Assembly: GCA_947169385.1 (NCBI GenBank)
Contig: CAMVPR010000008.1
Location: 1 to 64,000, forward strand
Source of the DNA: an uncultured Lachnospiraceae bacterium
Lineage (GTDB): Bacteria > Bacillota > Clostridia > Lachnospirales > Lachnospiraceae
Length of the DNA stretch: 64,000 bases
Reading direction: 5' to 3'
The translations under genes were made by a program, and so were the position numbers. Of the stretch, positions 1 through 8,438 are shown in pieces (position 1 is the first letter of the stretch; each line of letters opens with the position of its first letter). The notes beneath the pieces were generated by a model. The model saw only the letters and a program-made list of their open reading frames with translations, ran no database searches and was not told the origin of the DNA.

Positions 1-122
1 ACCTGTTAGTTGTCAAAATCCGCTCGAAAATTCGGATAAAAGTACGAATTTCTATTCATTCCTGTAATTATTTATTTTAAAAAAACTGCTATGTACCCAT
101 TGAGTGCTTAACACATAATAAA
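1..122. other. Left edge, no gene seen
   Basis: I see no open reading frame with a ribosome binding site and no tRNA-like fold here. The stretch is AT-rich and lies beyond the terminator of the first gene, so it is probably spacer. Confidence 0.4.
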
Positions 123-147
123 AGAACAGTGAATATTCCACTGTTCT
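123..147 (-). terminator. Hairpin downstream of the FliD-like gene
   Basis: A perfect 9-bp stem (AGAACAGTG with CACTGTTCT) encloses a 7-base loop. On the minus strand it is followed by TTTTATTA. It lies about 65 bases after the stop codon of the first gene and fits an intrinsic terminator. Confidence 0.65.
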
Positions 148-211
148 CTTAAAAAAACATATTACATTCCGAATGAGCTTTATCCTCCGAAGAAGGTTAA
201 CACTTCTATAG

Positions 212-1015
212 TTATGTCAAACTATCATACATCGAACTTGTATTAACTTGGGTGTAACTTCCATCCGCCTGGTACGAGCGGTTACCTGACGCCTTATTAG
301 CGGCATTGCCGGAAATGTTGGCAATCGAAGAAGCATCCGATGCAACTCTTGATGCGTATGAGTTGCTTCCCTTAAAAAGAGTCTTAACCGTTGACATATC
401 TGCCTTCTTAAAAGCATCTTCATCGATAGACAACTTGTTGTCATCTCCAATCTTAATACCCACATCTTTAAGAAGATTAGAACTGATCTCAGTTCTCTTG
501 GTCATGCTGACTGCCCTTCTCAACACAGATTCATTGTCAACCTTGACCGCTGAATCAAGAACTTCATTGTAACTCTTAACGAAATCCTCAGCAGCCTTAT
601 AAAGAGAATCTCTGTCGTAATCTGTAGTAGTTGTCTCATTGCCGTCAGCATCTTTGGTAGTCTTCTTGACCTTGTCAAAATTCATATGACTTAAAGACTC
701 TGCGGATGTCTTAAGATTCTTGGCCATATCTCTGGCATTAACCAAACCGGTTGTAGCCTTAGCTGACTCCTCAGACGAAGAATCCATATTGTTGTAGTAG
801 GCCTTGACAAGCTTAGAATAGCTTCCGCTCCTCATGAGACCGTAGTCTCCTAAGCTTCCCGCTAAATTGCCAAATGTAGGCGAACTTGAACTTGGTAAAA
901 TGCTTGGGGCCGATGACTTAGACGTGTTATTACCTGTACCAAAATACGATTGTATCATCGCAGTATTCTGAGCTTCGATAGCTCTTAATTGACTTCTATA
1001 ATCAAAATCAGACAT
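212..1015 (-). CDS. Orphan protein resembling the C-terminus of flagellar cap protein FliD
   Basis: The start is the ATG at 1015, which follows GGAGGG with good spacing, and gives 267 residues. Longer in-frame starts upstream lack this site. The C-terminal third (about residues 130-240) reads like the FliD_C domain of the filament cap: an alpha-helical stretch, then LKDVGIKIGDDNKLSIDED, VKTLFKG and SYASRVASDASSIA, which match the usual FliD pattern of a glycine turn, SLDE, an LF segment and a helix. The N-terminal 120 residues are Ser/Asn-rich and not recognisable. A true FliD is usually well over 400 residues with a distinct N-terminal domain, so this is either a shortened relative or a separate filament-capping protein. 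No other flagellar gene is nearby. A terminator follows and a plausible promoter precedes it, so it is probably monocistronic. Confidence 0.6.
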   Translation of the reverse strand: MSDFDYRSQLRAIEAQNTAMIQSYFGTGNNTSKSSAPSILPSSSSPTFGNLAGSLGDYGLMRSGSYSKLVKAYYNNMDSSSEESAKATTGLVNARDMAKNLKTSAESLSHMNFDKVKKTTKDADGNETTTTDYDRDSLYKAAEDFVKSYNEVLDSAVKVDNESVLRRAVSMTKRTEISSNLLKDVGIKIGDDNKLSIDEDAFKKADMSTVKTLFKGSNSYASRVASDASSIANISGNAANKASGNRSYQADGSYTQVNTSSMYDSLT

Positions 1016-1080
1016 ACATATCCCTCCTTGTGAACAAAAAAACGGTCTTCCATGACACATAATTACAGTCTTCTAAGTAT

Positions 1081-1109
1081 ATTATCGGTCGTTTTCATAC
1101 TAAAGTCAA
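1081..1109 (-). promoter_or_regulatory. Predicted vegetative promoter of the FliD-like gene
   Basis: On the minus strand TTGACT (1104-1109) and GATAAT (1081-1086) are separated by 17 bases, a near-consensus sigma-A promoter. It sits 66 bases before the chosen ATG. No sigma-D flagellar consensus was seen. Confidence 0.5.
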
Positions 1110-1143
1110 TAGAAGAAACATAAATAATTTAACATTTTCGTCG

Positions 1144-1185
1144 AATAAGTACCCAATGGAGGACTGGCCCCACTTTGTACTTATT
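1144..1185 (-). terminator. Stem-loop at the end of rqcH
   Basis: AATAAGTAC (1144-1152) pairs with GTACTTATT (1177-1185), enclosing 24 bases. The stem begins inside the rqcH stop codon. No U-run follows on the minus strand, so it may terminate weakly or only protect the 3' end. Confidence 0.35.
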
Positions 1186-2923
1186 AATTCACTTCTTCGA
1201 TTCCTGTTATGTCAGGAATTGCTATGATTGAATAGTTGGTATGATAAATGACAAAGCCCGGCTTAGCTCCGTTAGGCTTCTTGATATTACCCCTAACCGT
1301 GTAGTCAATCTCAACCTTGGAATCAGTGCGCCCTTTAGAATAGTAAGCTGCAAGCCGAGCAGCTTCCTCGTAAGTCGCATCCGGAACATCCTTGTCCGTA
1401 CCTAGCTTCACGATAACGTGCGAACCCGGGATATCATTGGCATGAAACCACAAATCCCCTGCATTTGCAAGCTTAAACGTAATCTCATCATTCTGAAAAT
1501 TATTCTTGCCTACATACATATGGTACCCGTCAGAAGATATATAATGCAGCGGCTTACTCTTGGCCTCCTTGACCTTCTTGCCACCCCTACTCTTCTTCAT
1601 ATAACCGCAAAGAGCAAGCTCCTCCTTAATCTCGGTAAGGTCCTTCTCATTTAAGGCCATATCAAGCGCAACTTGTATTGATTGCAAATGCTTAAACTCC
1701 GCTTCAGTCTCCTTGGTAAGGTCCGACAAAGCCTCATAGGTACGCTTCAGCTTGTTGTATCTGTTGAAATATTTCTGCGCATTGTCGCTAACCGATATGT
1801 CCGGGTCTAAAGGAATCTCAATATCTTCATTAGTATAGTAGTTAAGTGCCACAAATGACTTCGCTCCGGCAGGAACACTGTACCCATAAGTATTAATCAG
1901 TTCCCCGTACACCTTGTATTTGTCGCGCTTTTCGGTGCTCTTAAGCTGCTTAAGCTGAAGGTCAAGCTTCTTAGCCGTCCTCTCAACTGCGGTCGCCACG
2001 ATATGTCTAAGCTCACCCGACTTCTGCCTGATACGAGTTATGATATTCTTCTCGGCGTAATAGCTCTCCAAAACATCCGAAATGCTATCCATAGCCTTGA
2101 TATCCTCATCCTTAAACGATGTGAGCTTAATCGAAGAATACTCAACCGGGTTGCCATTCTCGTAGGCAATCATAGGATAGAAATTCCCTGAAGCTATATC
2201 ATTTCTAACCTCATCAAACACTTTATATAATCTGTCAAATACTGACTCATCAAGCGACGAAACCGAGCTGTCTGCGTCGATTCCGGCCCTGTAACATATC
2301 TCTGATGCTGTGACCGGACTGATTCCGTTAAGTGTGCCGTATAACCATTTCATAACCGAGTATGGCTTAGTCTCAATCGAACTTTGAAGTTCATCAAATG
2401 TTACTTTCATAGGGTCGAGCTTGTCCGATGGCGGGAATGTATAATCACGCCCCGGAAGTACCTCTCTAACCGAACTGACTAACAAGCTGATACGCTTAAT
2501 GCTGTCCAATATCTTATACTCATTATCCACGAAAATGATATTGCTGTGCTTTCCCATAATCTCAACCAGAAGGTGCTTAGTACACAGGTCCCCCATCTCG
2601 TCTCGGTGCTCAACCTCAATGTCCACAATCCTCTCGAAGTTCGGTTGTGTGACCGATACAATTCTTCCCGAGCCTATATGTTTTCTTAAAAGCATACAGA
2701 AGTTAGGAGCCGTCATAGGGTTCTCCTTGTTCTTAGAAACCATGTATATAAGTGGGAGTGACGCAGATGCCGAAAGGTACAATCTCCTTGTCTCTCCTTC
2801 GTTCTTGATAACCAGAAGAAGTTCATCCTCCTCCGGTTGATATATCTTATTAATTCTTCCGTTCACGATAAGATTGTTCATATCGTGAACCAAATTGGCA
2901 ATAACCACTCCGTCAAAAGCCAT
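1184..2923 (-). CDS. rqcH: NFACT-family ribosome quality control protein RqcH
   Basis: The product (579 residues) belongs to the NFACT/Rqc2 family, annotated as fibronectin-binding protein in older work. In Bacillus, RqcH binds stalled 50S subunits carrying peptidyl-tRNA and directs addition of alanine tails that mark the nascent chain for degradation. The N-terminal NFACT-N domain starts with MAFDGVVIANLVHDMNN and includes MGKHSNIIF. A coiled-coil stretch follows at about residues 300-430. The C-terminal NFACT-R domain holds SSDGYHMYVGKNNFQND and DLWFHANDIPGSHVIVK. At the position of the family's Asp-Arg pair there is Glu97-Arg98, a conservative change. Length is normal. GGAGGAGATAGT precedes the ATG. 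A hairpin with a U-run lies immediately upstream, so expression either depends on read-through or is attenuated. Confidence 0.9.
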   Translation of the reverse strand: MAFDGVVIANLVHDMNNLIVNGRINKIYQPEEDELLLVIKNEGETRRLYLSASASLPLIYMVSKNKENPMTAPNFCMLLRKHIGSGRIVSVTQPNFERIVDIEVEHRDEMGDLCTKHLLVEIMGKHSNIIFVDNEYKILDSIKRISLLVSSVREVLPGRDYTFPPSDKLDPMKVTFDELQSSIETKPYSVMKWLYGTLNGISPVTASEICYRAGIDADSSVSSLDESVFDRLYKVFDEVRNDIASGNFYPMIAYENGNPVEYSSIKLTSFKDEDIKAMDSISDVLESYYAEKNIITRIRQKSGELRHIVATAVERTAKKLDLQLKQLKSTEKRDKYKVYGELINTYGYSVPAGAKSFVALNYYTNEDIEIPLDPDISVSDNAQKYFNRYNKLKRTYEALSDLTKETEAEFKHLQSIQVALDMALNEKDLTEIKEELALCGYMKKSRGGKKVKEAKSKPLHYISSDGYHMYVGKNNFQNDEITFKLANAGDLWFHANDIPGSHVIVKLGTDKDVPDATYEEAARLAAYYSKGRTDSKVEIDYTVRGNIKKPNGAKPGFVIYHTNYSIIAIPDITGIEEVN

Positions 2924-2943
2924 ACTATCTCCTCCAAAAACAA

Positions 2944-2967
2944 TTGCCCTTCTTTATAGAAGGGCAA
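2944..2967 (-). terminator. Terminator between the DUF4846 lipoprotein gene and rqcH
   Basis: A perfect 10-bp stem (TTGCCCTTCT with AGAAGGGCAA) and a 4-base loop are followed on the minus strand by TTGTTTTTGG. The U-run merges into the rqcH ribosome binding site, about 20 bases from the rqcH ATG. Confidence 0.7.
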
Positions 2968-2978
2968 ATATTATATCT

Positions 2979-4106
2979 TTATTCACTTGCGTCCCCACTT
3001 GCTTCTTCACTATGCAAATGATAAAGTGATCTACTCTTAAACGTAAACTCCGGAGTCTTGACCTCATCCTTGATCTCTGATAAGTAGTACCAAGGATCCC
3101 CATTCTCGTGAGCATCATTCTTAAGAATCTCGATATCCTGTCCCGGATTGCCACCTGCAGCAAGAAGGAAGCACTTATCTCCATTGCCATCCTCTGCAAC
3201 ATCAACAACCATAGCAAGCGCGCCGGAATCAGTATTGATAAAGTAATCTCCAACCGAGATATTCTCAATCTTAATCTTGTCACTGCTCTTAAGAAGAACA
3301 TTCTTATCGCTATAAGCGAAATACATCGCAAGATAATCATTCAACGCATCATAATCATCAGCAACCTTAGAACCTGCAGTCCACTGAGCTGCGTTGTCAT
3401 TAAATGAAACTCGCTCACCGTTGGCCCATCTGTCGAAATCAAGAGTAAATCCGTTAACCATCATAAACTTCATGTTGGCGTAGTCTTTATTGGTCCAGAA
3501 ATACTCAGCATAAAGCCTCATAATCGAACTAGCAAACTGCTGAAGATTGTTACCATCCAAGTAAAGGTTAAGCACCGCACAATGCGCATCCTGATTCTCC
3601 TTAGGAGAGGTGGTGTAATACATAGTCTTAGCGCCGTCTTCCTTGACCGGAAGGCTTCTCATGAACGCCTCTATATCAAGCGGTGCAGCCAAATCATTAG
3701 ATCTAGGCGCAGCCTTGGTATCTGTCGCTCCCTCCTCGGTAGTAGCCGCATCATCACTAGCTACATCAGGCTCATCATCAATAGCAGCAACCTCGTCATC
3801 CGGCAACTCCTCATCCTCAGGCGCTACATAATTCACTCTGTAATACCCGTTAGGAGTATCTATCCTACCACCCAAAGTGTCCTTGTCGGCATTGATAAAA
3901 TCAGCCAACTCGTTCTGCTCCTTGAAAGCTTCAGTAGTAGTTGTAGCCTCTTCTGTTGTTTCATCCTTAGCATCGGCTGAAGCCACAAGGTCTCTCTCTT
4001 CCTTAAGAACGTTCCACTGTTCATCAATGAACGCGCACCCTGTAAACGAAAACGCAACAGCTAACGAGAGTACAAATGCAACCAGTCGTTTGTAATACTT
4101 AAACAT
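2979..4106 (-). CDS. DUF4846 family lipoprotein
   Basis: The start is taken at 4106, four bases after the glgA stop, because the protein then opens with a lipoprotein signal peptide: a Lys/Arg start, a hydrophobic core and the lipobox SFTGC with Cys24. The product is 375 residues. A Thr/Asp/Glu-rich spacer occupies about residues 35-155 and the rest matches DUF4846. Features include the region MRLYAEYFWTNKDY, VNGFTLDFDRWANGERV, the YLAMYFAYS segment, VGDYFINTDSGALAMVVDVA and a closing GNPGQDIEILKN with DPWYYLSEI. The family has no established function that I know of. The gene lies downstream of glgA and may be co-transcribed with it; a strong terminator follows. The protein should be anchored on the outer face of the membrane by its lipidated cysteine. 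Confidence 0.75.
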   Translation of the reverse strand: MFKYYKRLVAFVLSLAVAFSFTGCAFIDEQWNVLKEERDLVASADAKDETTEEATTTTEAFKEQNELADFINADKDTLGGRIDTPNGYYRVNYVAPEDEELPDDEVAAIDDEPDVASDDAATTEEGATDTKAAPRSNDLAAPLDIEAFMRSLPVKEDGAKTMYYTTSPKENQDAHCAVLNLYLDGNNLQQFASSIMRLYAEYFWTNKDYANMKFMMVNGFTLDFDRWANGERVSFNDNAAQWTAGSKVADDYDALNDYLAMYFAYSDKNVLLKSSDKIKIENISVGDYFINTDSGALAMVVDVAEDGNGDKCFLLAAGGNPGQDIEILKNDAHENGDPWYYLSEIKDEVKTPEFTFKSRSLYHLHSEEASGDASE

Positions 4107-4110
4107 AAAT

Positions 4111-5577
4111 CTACATCCTATCATATAAATCACGGTAAATGTTAGCTGAATTCTGCCATGACCAGTCAACCGACATACCTCTCTCAACTATTCTGTCCCA
4201 ATTCTCACGCTGATCGTAGTAAACATGCTTAGCATAGTTAATCTGGTTAAGCATCTCATGAGCGTTGTAATTGGTAAATGTAAATCCTGTTCCGGTCTGC
4301 TCATATTCATTATATGGCCAAACAGTATCTTTAAGACCACCGGTCTCTCTGACAATAGGAACAGTACCATATCTAAGAGACATAAGCTGTGTAAGACCGC
4401 ATGGCTCGAAACGGCTAGGAACAAGCATCGCATCCGCTGCAGCATAAATCTTATGAGATCTCTCATCAGAATAGTAAATGTTAGCAGAGACTCTGTCTCC
4501 GTAAATACTCTGGAAGTATCTGAAAGAGTTCTCGTATCTCTCATCACCGGTACCAAGAATAACAAACTGAGTATCAGGAGTACATATCTCATTCATAACG
4601 TAATTAACAAGATCTAATCCCTTCTGGTCAGTAAGTCTTGAAATGATAGCTATCATAAAATGATAATCGTCAACAGGAAGTCCAAGTTCCTCCTGGAGTG
4701 CACGCTTGTTGGCGCGCTTCTGCTCCCTGAAATTACTTACATCATAGTTAAATGCAATCTTAGGATCGGTCGCAGGATTATATGTATCGTAATCGATACC
4801 GTTGACAATACCCCACAATCTCTCGTGTCTCATGCGAAGTAATCCGTCCAATCCCTCGCCGTAGTACGAAGTCTGAATCTCACCCGCATAAGTGTTACTA
4901 ACTGTGGTGATATAGTCAGAATAAACGAGACCACCTCTTAAGAGGTTGGCGTTCTGATGCTCCTTCAATACGCCCATATTCTGATATGGATCAACCAATC
5001 TGCCCGGCTGGAAGCACTCATCAGGAAGAGATGTAATACCCTGAATATGAGGAACATTCCAAATACCCTGGAACTGAAGGTTATGAATAGTCATAACTGT
5101 TCTTATACCCCAATAGAAACCATTGCCCTGGAAAATAGTATTGAGATAAACAGGAACCAAAGCAGCCTGCCAATCATGACAGTGAATGATATCCGGCTTA
5201 AAATCCACAACCGGAAGAATAGAAAGCGCAGCCTTAGAGAAGAATGCGAATCTCTCCAAATCCTGGAACATATCATAATAAGGCACTGAGCCTCCAAAAT
5301 ACTGTTCATTGTCGATGAAATAGTAATAGATTCCATCAATCTGTAATGACTTGACACCAACATAGAGATTCTCACCATGCTGATCCATATAGAAGTATGC
5401 AGTGGTAATCATCTTCTCTCGGTATTCCCAAGGAATACAATGATAATTAGGGATAACTACTCTTATATCATAATATCTCTTATCAAATATCTTAGGTAAC
5501 GTGCCGACAACATCTGCCAATCCTCCTGTCTTGACAAAAGGCACACATTCTGACGCGACAAAAAGTATCTTCTTCAT
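4111..5577 (-). CDS. glgA: Glycogen synthase (ADP-glucose type, GT5)
   Basis: GlgA extends alpha-1,4-glucan chains from ADP-glucose in the cytoplasm. The 488-residue length is normal. The N-terminus has the substrate loop KTGGLADVVGTLP at residues 17-29. The C-terminal half has the GT-B nucleotide-sugar site VPSRFEPCGLTQLMSLRYGT followed by VRETGGLKDTV. GGAGGTAGC precedes the ATG. No glgB, glgC, glgD or glgP is visible in the window, so the gene stands apart from a glycogen operon; its only close partner is the downstream lipoprotein gene. Confidence 0.95.
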   Translation of the reverse strand: MKKILFVASECVPFVKTGGLADVVGTLPKIFDKRYYDIRVVIPNYHCIPWEYREKMITTAYFYMDQHGENLYVGVKSLQIDGIYYYFIDNEQYFGGSVPYYDMFQDLERFAFFSKAALSILPVVDFKPDIIHCHDWQAALVPVYLNTIFQGNGFYWGIRTVMTIHNLQFQGIWNVPHIQGITSLPDECFQPGRLVDPYQNMGVLKEHQNANLLRGGLVYSDYITTVSNTYAGEIQTSYYGEGLDGLLRMRHERLWGIVNGIDYDTYNPATDPKIAFNYDVSNFREQKRANKRALQEELGLPVDDYHFMIAIISRLTDQKGLDLVNYVMNEICTPDTQFVILGTGDERYENSFRYFQSIYGDRVSANIYYSDERSHKIYAAADAMLVPSRFEPCGLTQLMSLRYGTVPIVRETGGLKDTVWPYNEYEQTGTGFTFTNYNAHEMLNQINYAKHVYYDQRENWDRIVERGMSVDWSWQNSANIYRDLYDRM

Positions 5578-5666
5578 AGTTAAAGCTACCTCCTAAAGTA
5601 TAAGTCAAAAACTATTATCATTTTAACATATTAAGATAATTCTTGCCACTAGAAAATGATATAATC

Positions 5667-6506
5667 TTACCACATATACTCTTTTTCGAGAGAATTGATT
5701 ACCACCCTGAAAAACTCACTGTTTTTGGGACAATTCCACGCACCGATTTCGCTGTAGCCCCACAGACATTTAAAATAATCCTGGTTACCGCACTCCCATG
5801 TTTTTCTGATAGCAACTCTTAACGCTTTCTCGGTTGATGTGCTTTTGCAACCCATACTCTCAGACACGATATCATAAAGCTCCATAACTCCATTCTGCAT
5901 ATGATTTTCCTTGAGCATTTCGTAATTAAGGGCGGTCTCAATGTATCTGTAACCTTTGTATTTGACATTTGCCCCCATAACCGAGAGCTCGTGCGACACA
6001 ATCCTCCTTATACGTTCAGGATTCCTAAGGTGATCCTCATTGCCGTAATAAGCTTCATTCTCCTTAAGTAAGCTTTCTCCTATTCCGCCGTGTCTGTTCT
6101 TGGTAACATAATTCTTACCGCGATAGTAATCAACCGCCCGCTCAAGTTGCCTTCCAAGAACAACATCCTGAAGTGGAAAAGCGTGACATTGCATAACGAT
6201 GTCATTCTTGGCAATCATAGACAGCGCCTCCGGAAAGAAATAATAGCCCACGAAAAAGCTTGGTGCTTCGTCTTTCATGACCTTCACGATACTCTCAATC
6301 AGCGTGATACAGTCCATTCCGGGCATCATAGCCTCAACAAATACGACATCCGGACAGAGCTTTCTGATCCGCTTATACGCTTCCTCTCCCTCGTTAACTA
6401 CAGCAACAATGTCAAATGCAGGTACCCTGTGCATCACCCTCACCACCTGCTTTCGCATGTCCTCACTGTTAATTGCAATAACCGTCTTTAGTGAATAATC
6501 TTTCAT
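5667..6506 (-). CDS. spo0A: Spo0A homologue with a degenerate (non-phosphorylatable) receiver domain
   Basis: The 279-residue protein has the Spo0A layout: receiver domain at about residues 6-125, linker, and the C-terminal sporulation DNA-binding domain at about 165-279. The latter is recognisable by SHELSVMGANVKYKGYRYIETAL, TEKALRVAIRKTWECGN and NSEFFRVVI. Against the Bacillus protein the receiver aligns without gaps, and every key residue is changed. The acidic pair Asp10-Asp11 becomes Ile12-Asn13. The phosphorylated Asp56 becomes Glu58 in PDVVFVEAMMPGMD. Thr84 becomes Val86 and Lys106 becomes His108. Phosphorelay control in the usual way is therefore not expected. Glu at the acceptor site could mimic phosphorylation, but that is inference. 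The gene sits in the classic spo0A place after recN, yet spoIVB, usually between them, is absent. A strong promoter lies upstream. Confidence 0.85.
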   Translation of the reverse strand: MKDYSLKTVIAINSEDMRKQVVRVMHRVPAFDIVAVVNEGEEAYKRIRKLCPDVVFVEAMMPGMDCITLIESIVKVMKDEAPSFFVGYYFFPEALSMIAKNDIVMQCHAFPLQDVVLGRQLERAVDYYRGKNYVTKNRHGGIGESLLKENEAYYGNEDHLRNPERIRRIVSHELSVMGANVKYKGYRYIETALNYEMLKENHMQNGVMELYDIVSESMGCKSTSTEKALRVAIRKTWECGNQDYFKCLWGYSEIGAWNCPKNSEFFRVVINSLEKEYMW

Positions 6507-6537
6507 GTCCCGCCTCCATAAGCCGATATCTAGTTAT

Positions 6538-6553
6538 TATACCGTTTGGTATA
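6538..6553 (-). promoter_or_regulatory. Inverted repeat near the spo0A transcription start
   Basis: TATACC and GGTATA flank GTTT as a perfect 6-bp inverted repeat, 9 bases downstream of the predicted -10 box. The position fits an operator or a hairpin at the 5' end of the transcript. Confidence 0.3.
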
Positions 6554-6561
6554 TTGAGCGT

Positions 6562-6590
6562 ATTATATACCCTGAAAATGCTTGTTTCAA
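6562..6590 (-). promoter_or_regulatory. spo0A: Predicted sigma-A promoter of the spo0A homologue
   Basis: On the minus strand TTGAAA (6585-6590) and TATAAT (6562-6567) are spaced by exactly 17 bases. It is one of the best promoter matches in the window. The resulting leader is about 50 bases. I saw no clear Spo0A box next to it. Confidence 0.6.
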
Positions 6591-6724
6591 TACATTTTAG
6601 GATGTTTCTATGATGTTCATACCAATGTTTGTGCACGCTACATACAAGTGATATTCGGTATTACAATGTGACAGGAGTGAGAATTGTCGTAATTACGGTG
6701 TGGCTGTGATAATAGGATTCAAAA

Positions 6725-6749
6725 AAGCGACGCACCTCGTGCGCCGCTT
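6725..6749 (-). terminator. Terminator after recN
   Basis: An 11-bp GC-rich stem (AAGCGGCGCAC with GTGCGTCGCTT, one wobble pair) with a 3-base loop is followed by TTTTTT on the minus strand. It begins four bases after the recN stop and ends the housekeeping operon before spo0A. Confidence 0.85.
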
Positions 6750-6752
6750 ATT

Positions 6753-8438
6753 CTAAAATCCTTTCTTTTTGGCTGATGCCAGATCCTTCATCTCCTTGGC
6801 ATTATCCCTTACAGTATCCGTAATCTCCGCACCGCCAAGAAGTCTTGCAAGCTCATCAATAGCCTCGTCATCGTAAAGCCTGTCAATCGTAGTCTTAGTG
6901 GAATCCTCATCAGAACTCTTCTCAATCTTAAAGTGTGTATCCGCCATAGCCGCAATCTGTGGCAAATGAGTGATGCATATAATCTGATGCTTAAGACTTA
7001 TTTCGTTAAGCTTCTCAGCAACCATCTGCGCTGTTCTTCCACTGACACCCGTATCAATCTCGTCAAATATGAGAGTCGGGATACTGTCTGCATCGGCAAG
7101 AACTGTCTTGATTGCAAGCATTATCCTTGAAAGCTCACCACCGGAAGCAACCTGTGAAACCGGTGACAGAGTAACACCCGGATTGGTAGAAATCATAAAC
7201 TCAACATCATCAATACCGGTTGATGACATCGCTTCAGCTTCATTGACCGCAATCTCAAATGCAACCTGCAGAAAATTAAGCTCGATAAGTGCCTGCTTAA
7301 TCTCCTCGCCCATCTTAACCGCAGCCTTCTTTCTGATCTTGGATAGCGCCTTGGCTATAGCTTCCAACTCACTCTCAGAAGATTCAAGCTTATCCTCTAG
7401 TTCCTTGATATACCCTTCAATATCACCCATCTTCTCAAGCTCTGCTTCTTTAGAATCAGCATACTTAAGAATCATCTCGATATCACTGCCGTACTTACTC
7501 TTAAGGTGATTGATGACATTTACCCTGTCTTCAAGCTCCTTAAAATTAATATCGTCAAAGCTCATGTCCTCAACATAAGAAGACATCTCCCTGTTAAAAT
7601 CCGACACAAGAGAATCAATCTGATTAATCTCGTCATAAAGACTCTTAGTCGTCTCATCTATATCGGAAATGCTGCTCATAGCATGAATACACTCACTGAT
7701 TAACGACTGGATGCTGACATTGGAATCACCTGAAATCAAGTTAGACACAGTGCCCATCGCCTCGATAATCTCTCTTGCGTGCGCCTGTCTCTTGTACTGT
7801 TTCTCAAGCTCGACATCCTCGCCTACTTTAAGATTCGCCTCTCTTATCTCGTCAACTCCGTACTTAAGGAAATCAACCTCCCTAAGTCTCGCTTCCTTGT
7901 TGGCAATAATCTCATCATACTCTTCCTTGAGCTTATTGTATTCTCTAAACTTACTCTTACATTCATTCAAGAGTTTGGAAGCATCCTCGCCGGCATAAGT
8001 GTCAAGTAGATTGAGCTGCTTAGCCTTGCTCCTAAGCGTAACATTCTCCTGCTGAGAACAAAGGTCGATAAGATAAGAAGATATCTCCCTAAGCTCGCTC
8101 ATATTAACAGTCTCACCGTTAATTCTGCACACACTTCTGTTAGGCATTATCTTTCTGGAAATGATGATTTGATTGTCATCTAATGTTACATCTTTCTCTG
8201 TAAGATACTTAGCTGTAACTTCATCATCAACTGAAAATGTCAACTCAACAAGCGCATATTCCTTGTCCTGTCTAATCAAATCTTTCGCAATCTTACCGCC
8301 GAGCGCAGCCTCGATAGAACCGATAAGTATTGACTTTCCGGCACCTGTCTCACCCGTAAGTATATTAAGATGATCAAAAAAATCTACTTCTATCTCCTCG
8401 ATGAGAGCAAGGTTTTTAACGTGTATATTAAGTAACAT
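6753..8438 (-). CDS. recN: DNA repair ATPase RecN
   Basis: RecN is an SMC-like ATPase recruited early to double-strand breaks. The 561-residue product has Walker A GETGAGKS at residues 29-36, a long coiled-coil middle (about 150-380), the ABC signature region VASGGELSRIMLAIK, and Walker B TLIFDEIDTGVSG followed by the D-loop. Length is normal. The ATG abuts the argR stop codon directly, so the two are translationally linked. It is the last gene of the nusB-recN block; a strong terminator follows. Confidence 0.97.
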   Translation of the reverse strand: MLLNIHVKNLALIEEIEVDFFDHLNILTGETGAGKSILIGSIEAALGGKIAKDLIRQDKEYALVELTFSVDDEVTAKYLTEKDVTLDDNQIIISRKIMPNRSVCRINGETVNMSELREISSYLIDLCSQQENVTLRSKAKQLNLLDTYAGEDASKLLNECKSKFREYNKLKEEYDEIIANKEARLREVDFLKYGVDEIREANLKVGEDVELEKQYKRQAHAREIIEAMGTVSNLISGDSNVSIQSLISECIHAMSSISDIDETTKSLYDEINQIDSLVSDFNREMSSYVEDMSFDDINFKELEDRVNVINHLKSKYGSDIEMILKYADSKEAELEKMGDIEGYIKELEDKLESSESELEAIAKALSKIRKKAAVKMGEEIKQALIELNFLQVAFEIAVNEAEAMSSTGIDDVEFMISTNPGVTLSPVSQVASGGELSRIMLAIKTVLADADSIPTLIFDEIDTGVSGRTAQMVAEKLNEISLKHQIICITHLPQIAAMADTHFKIEKSSDEDSTKTTIDRLYDDEAIDELARLLGGAEITDTVRDNAKEMKDLASAKKKGF

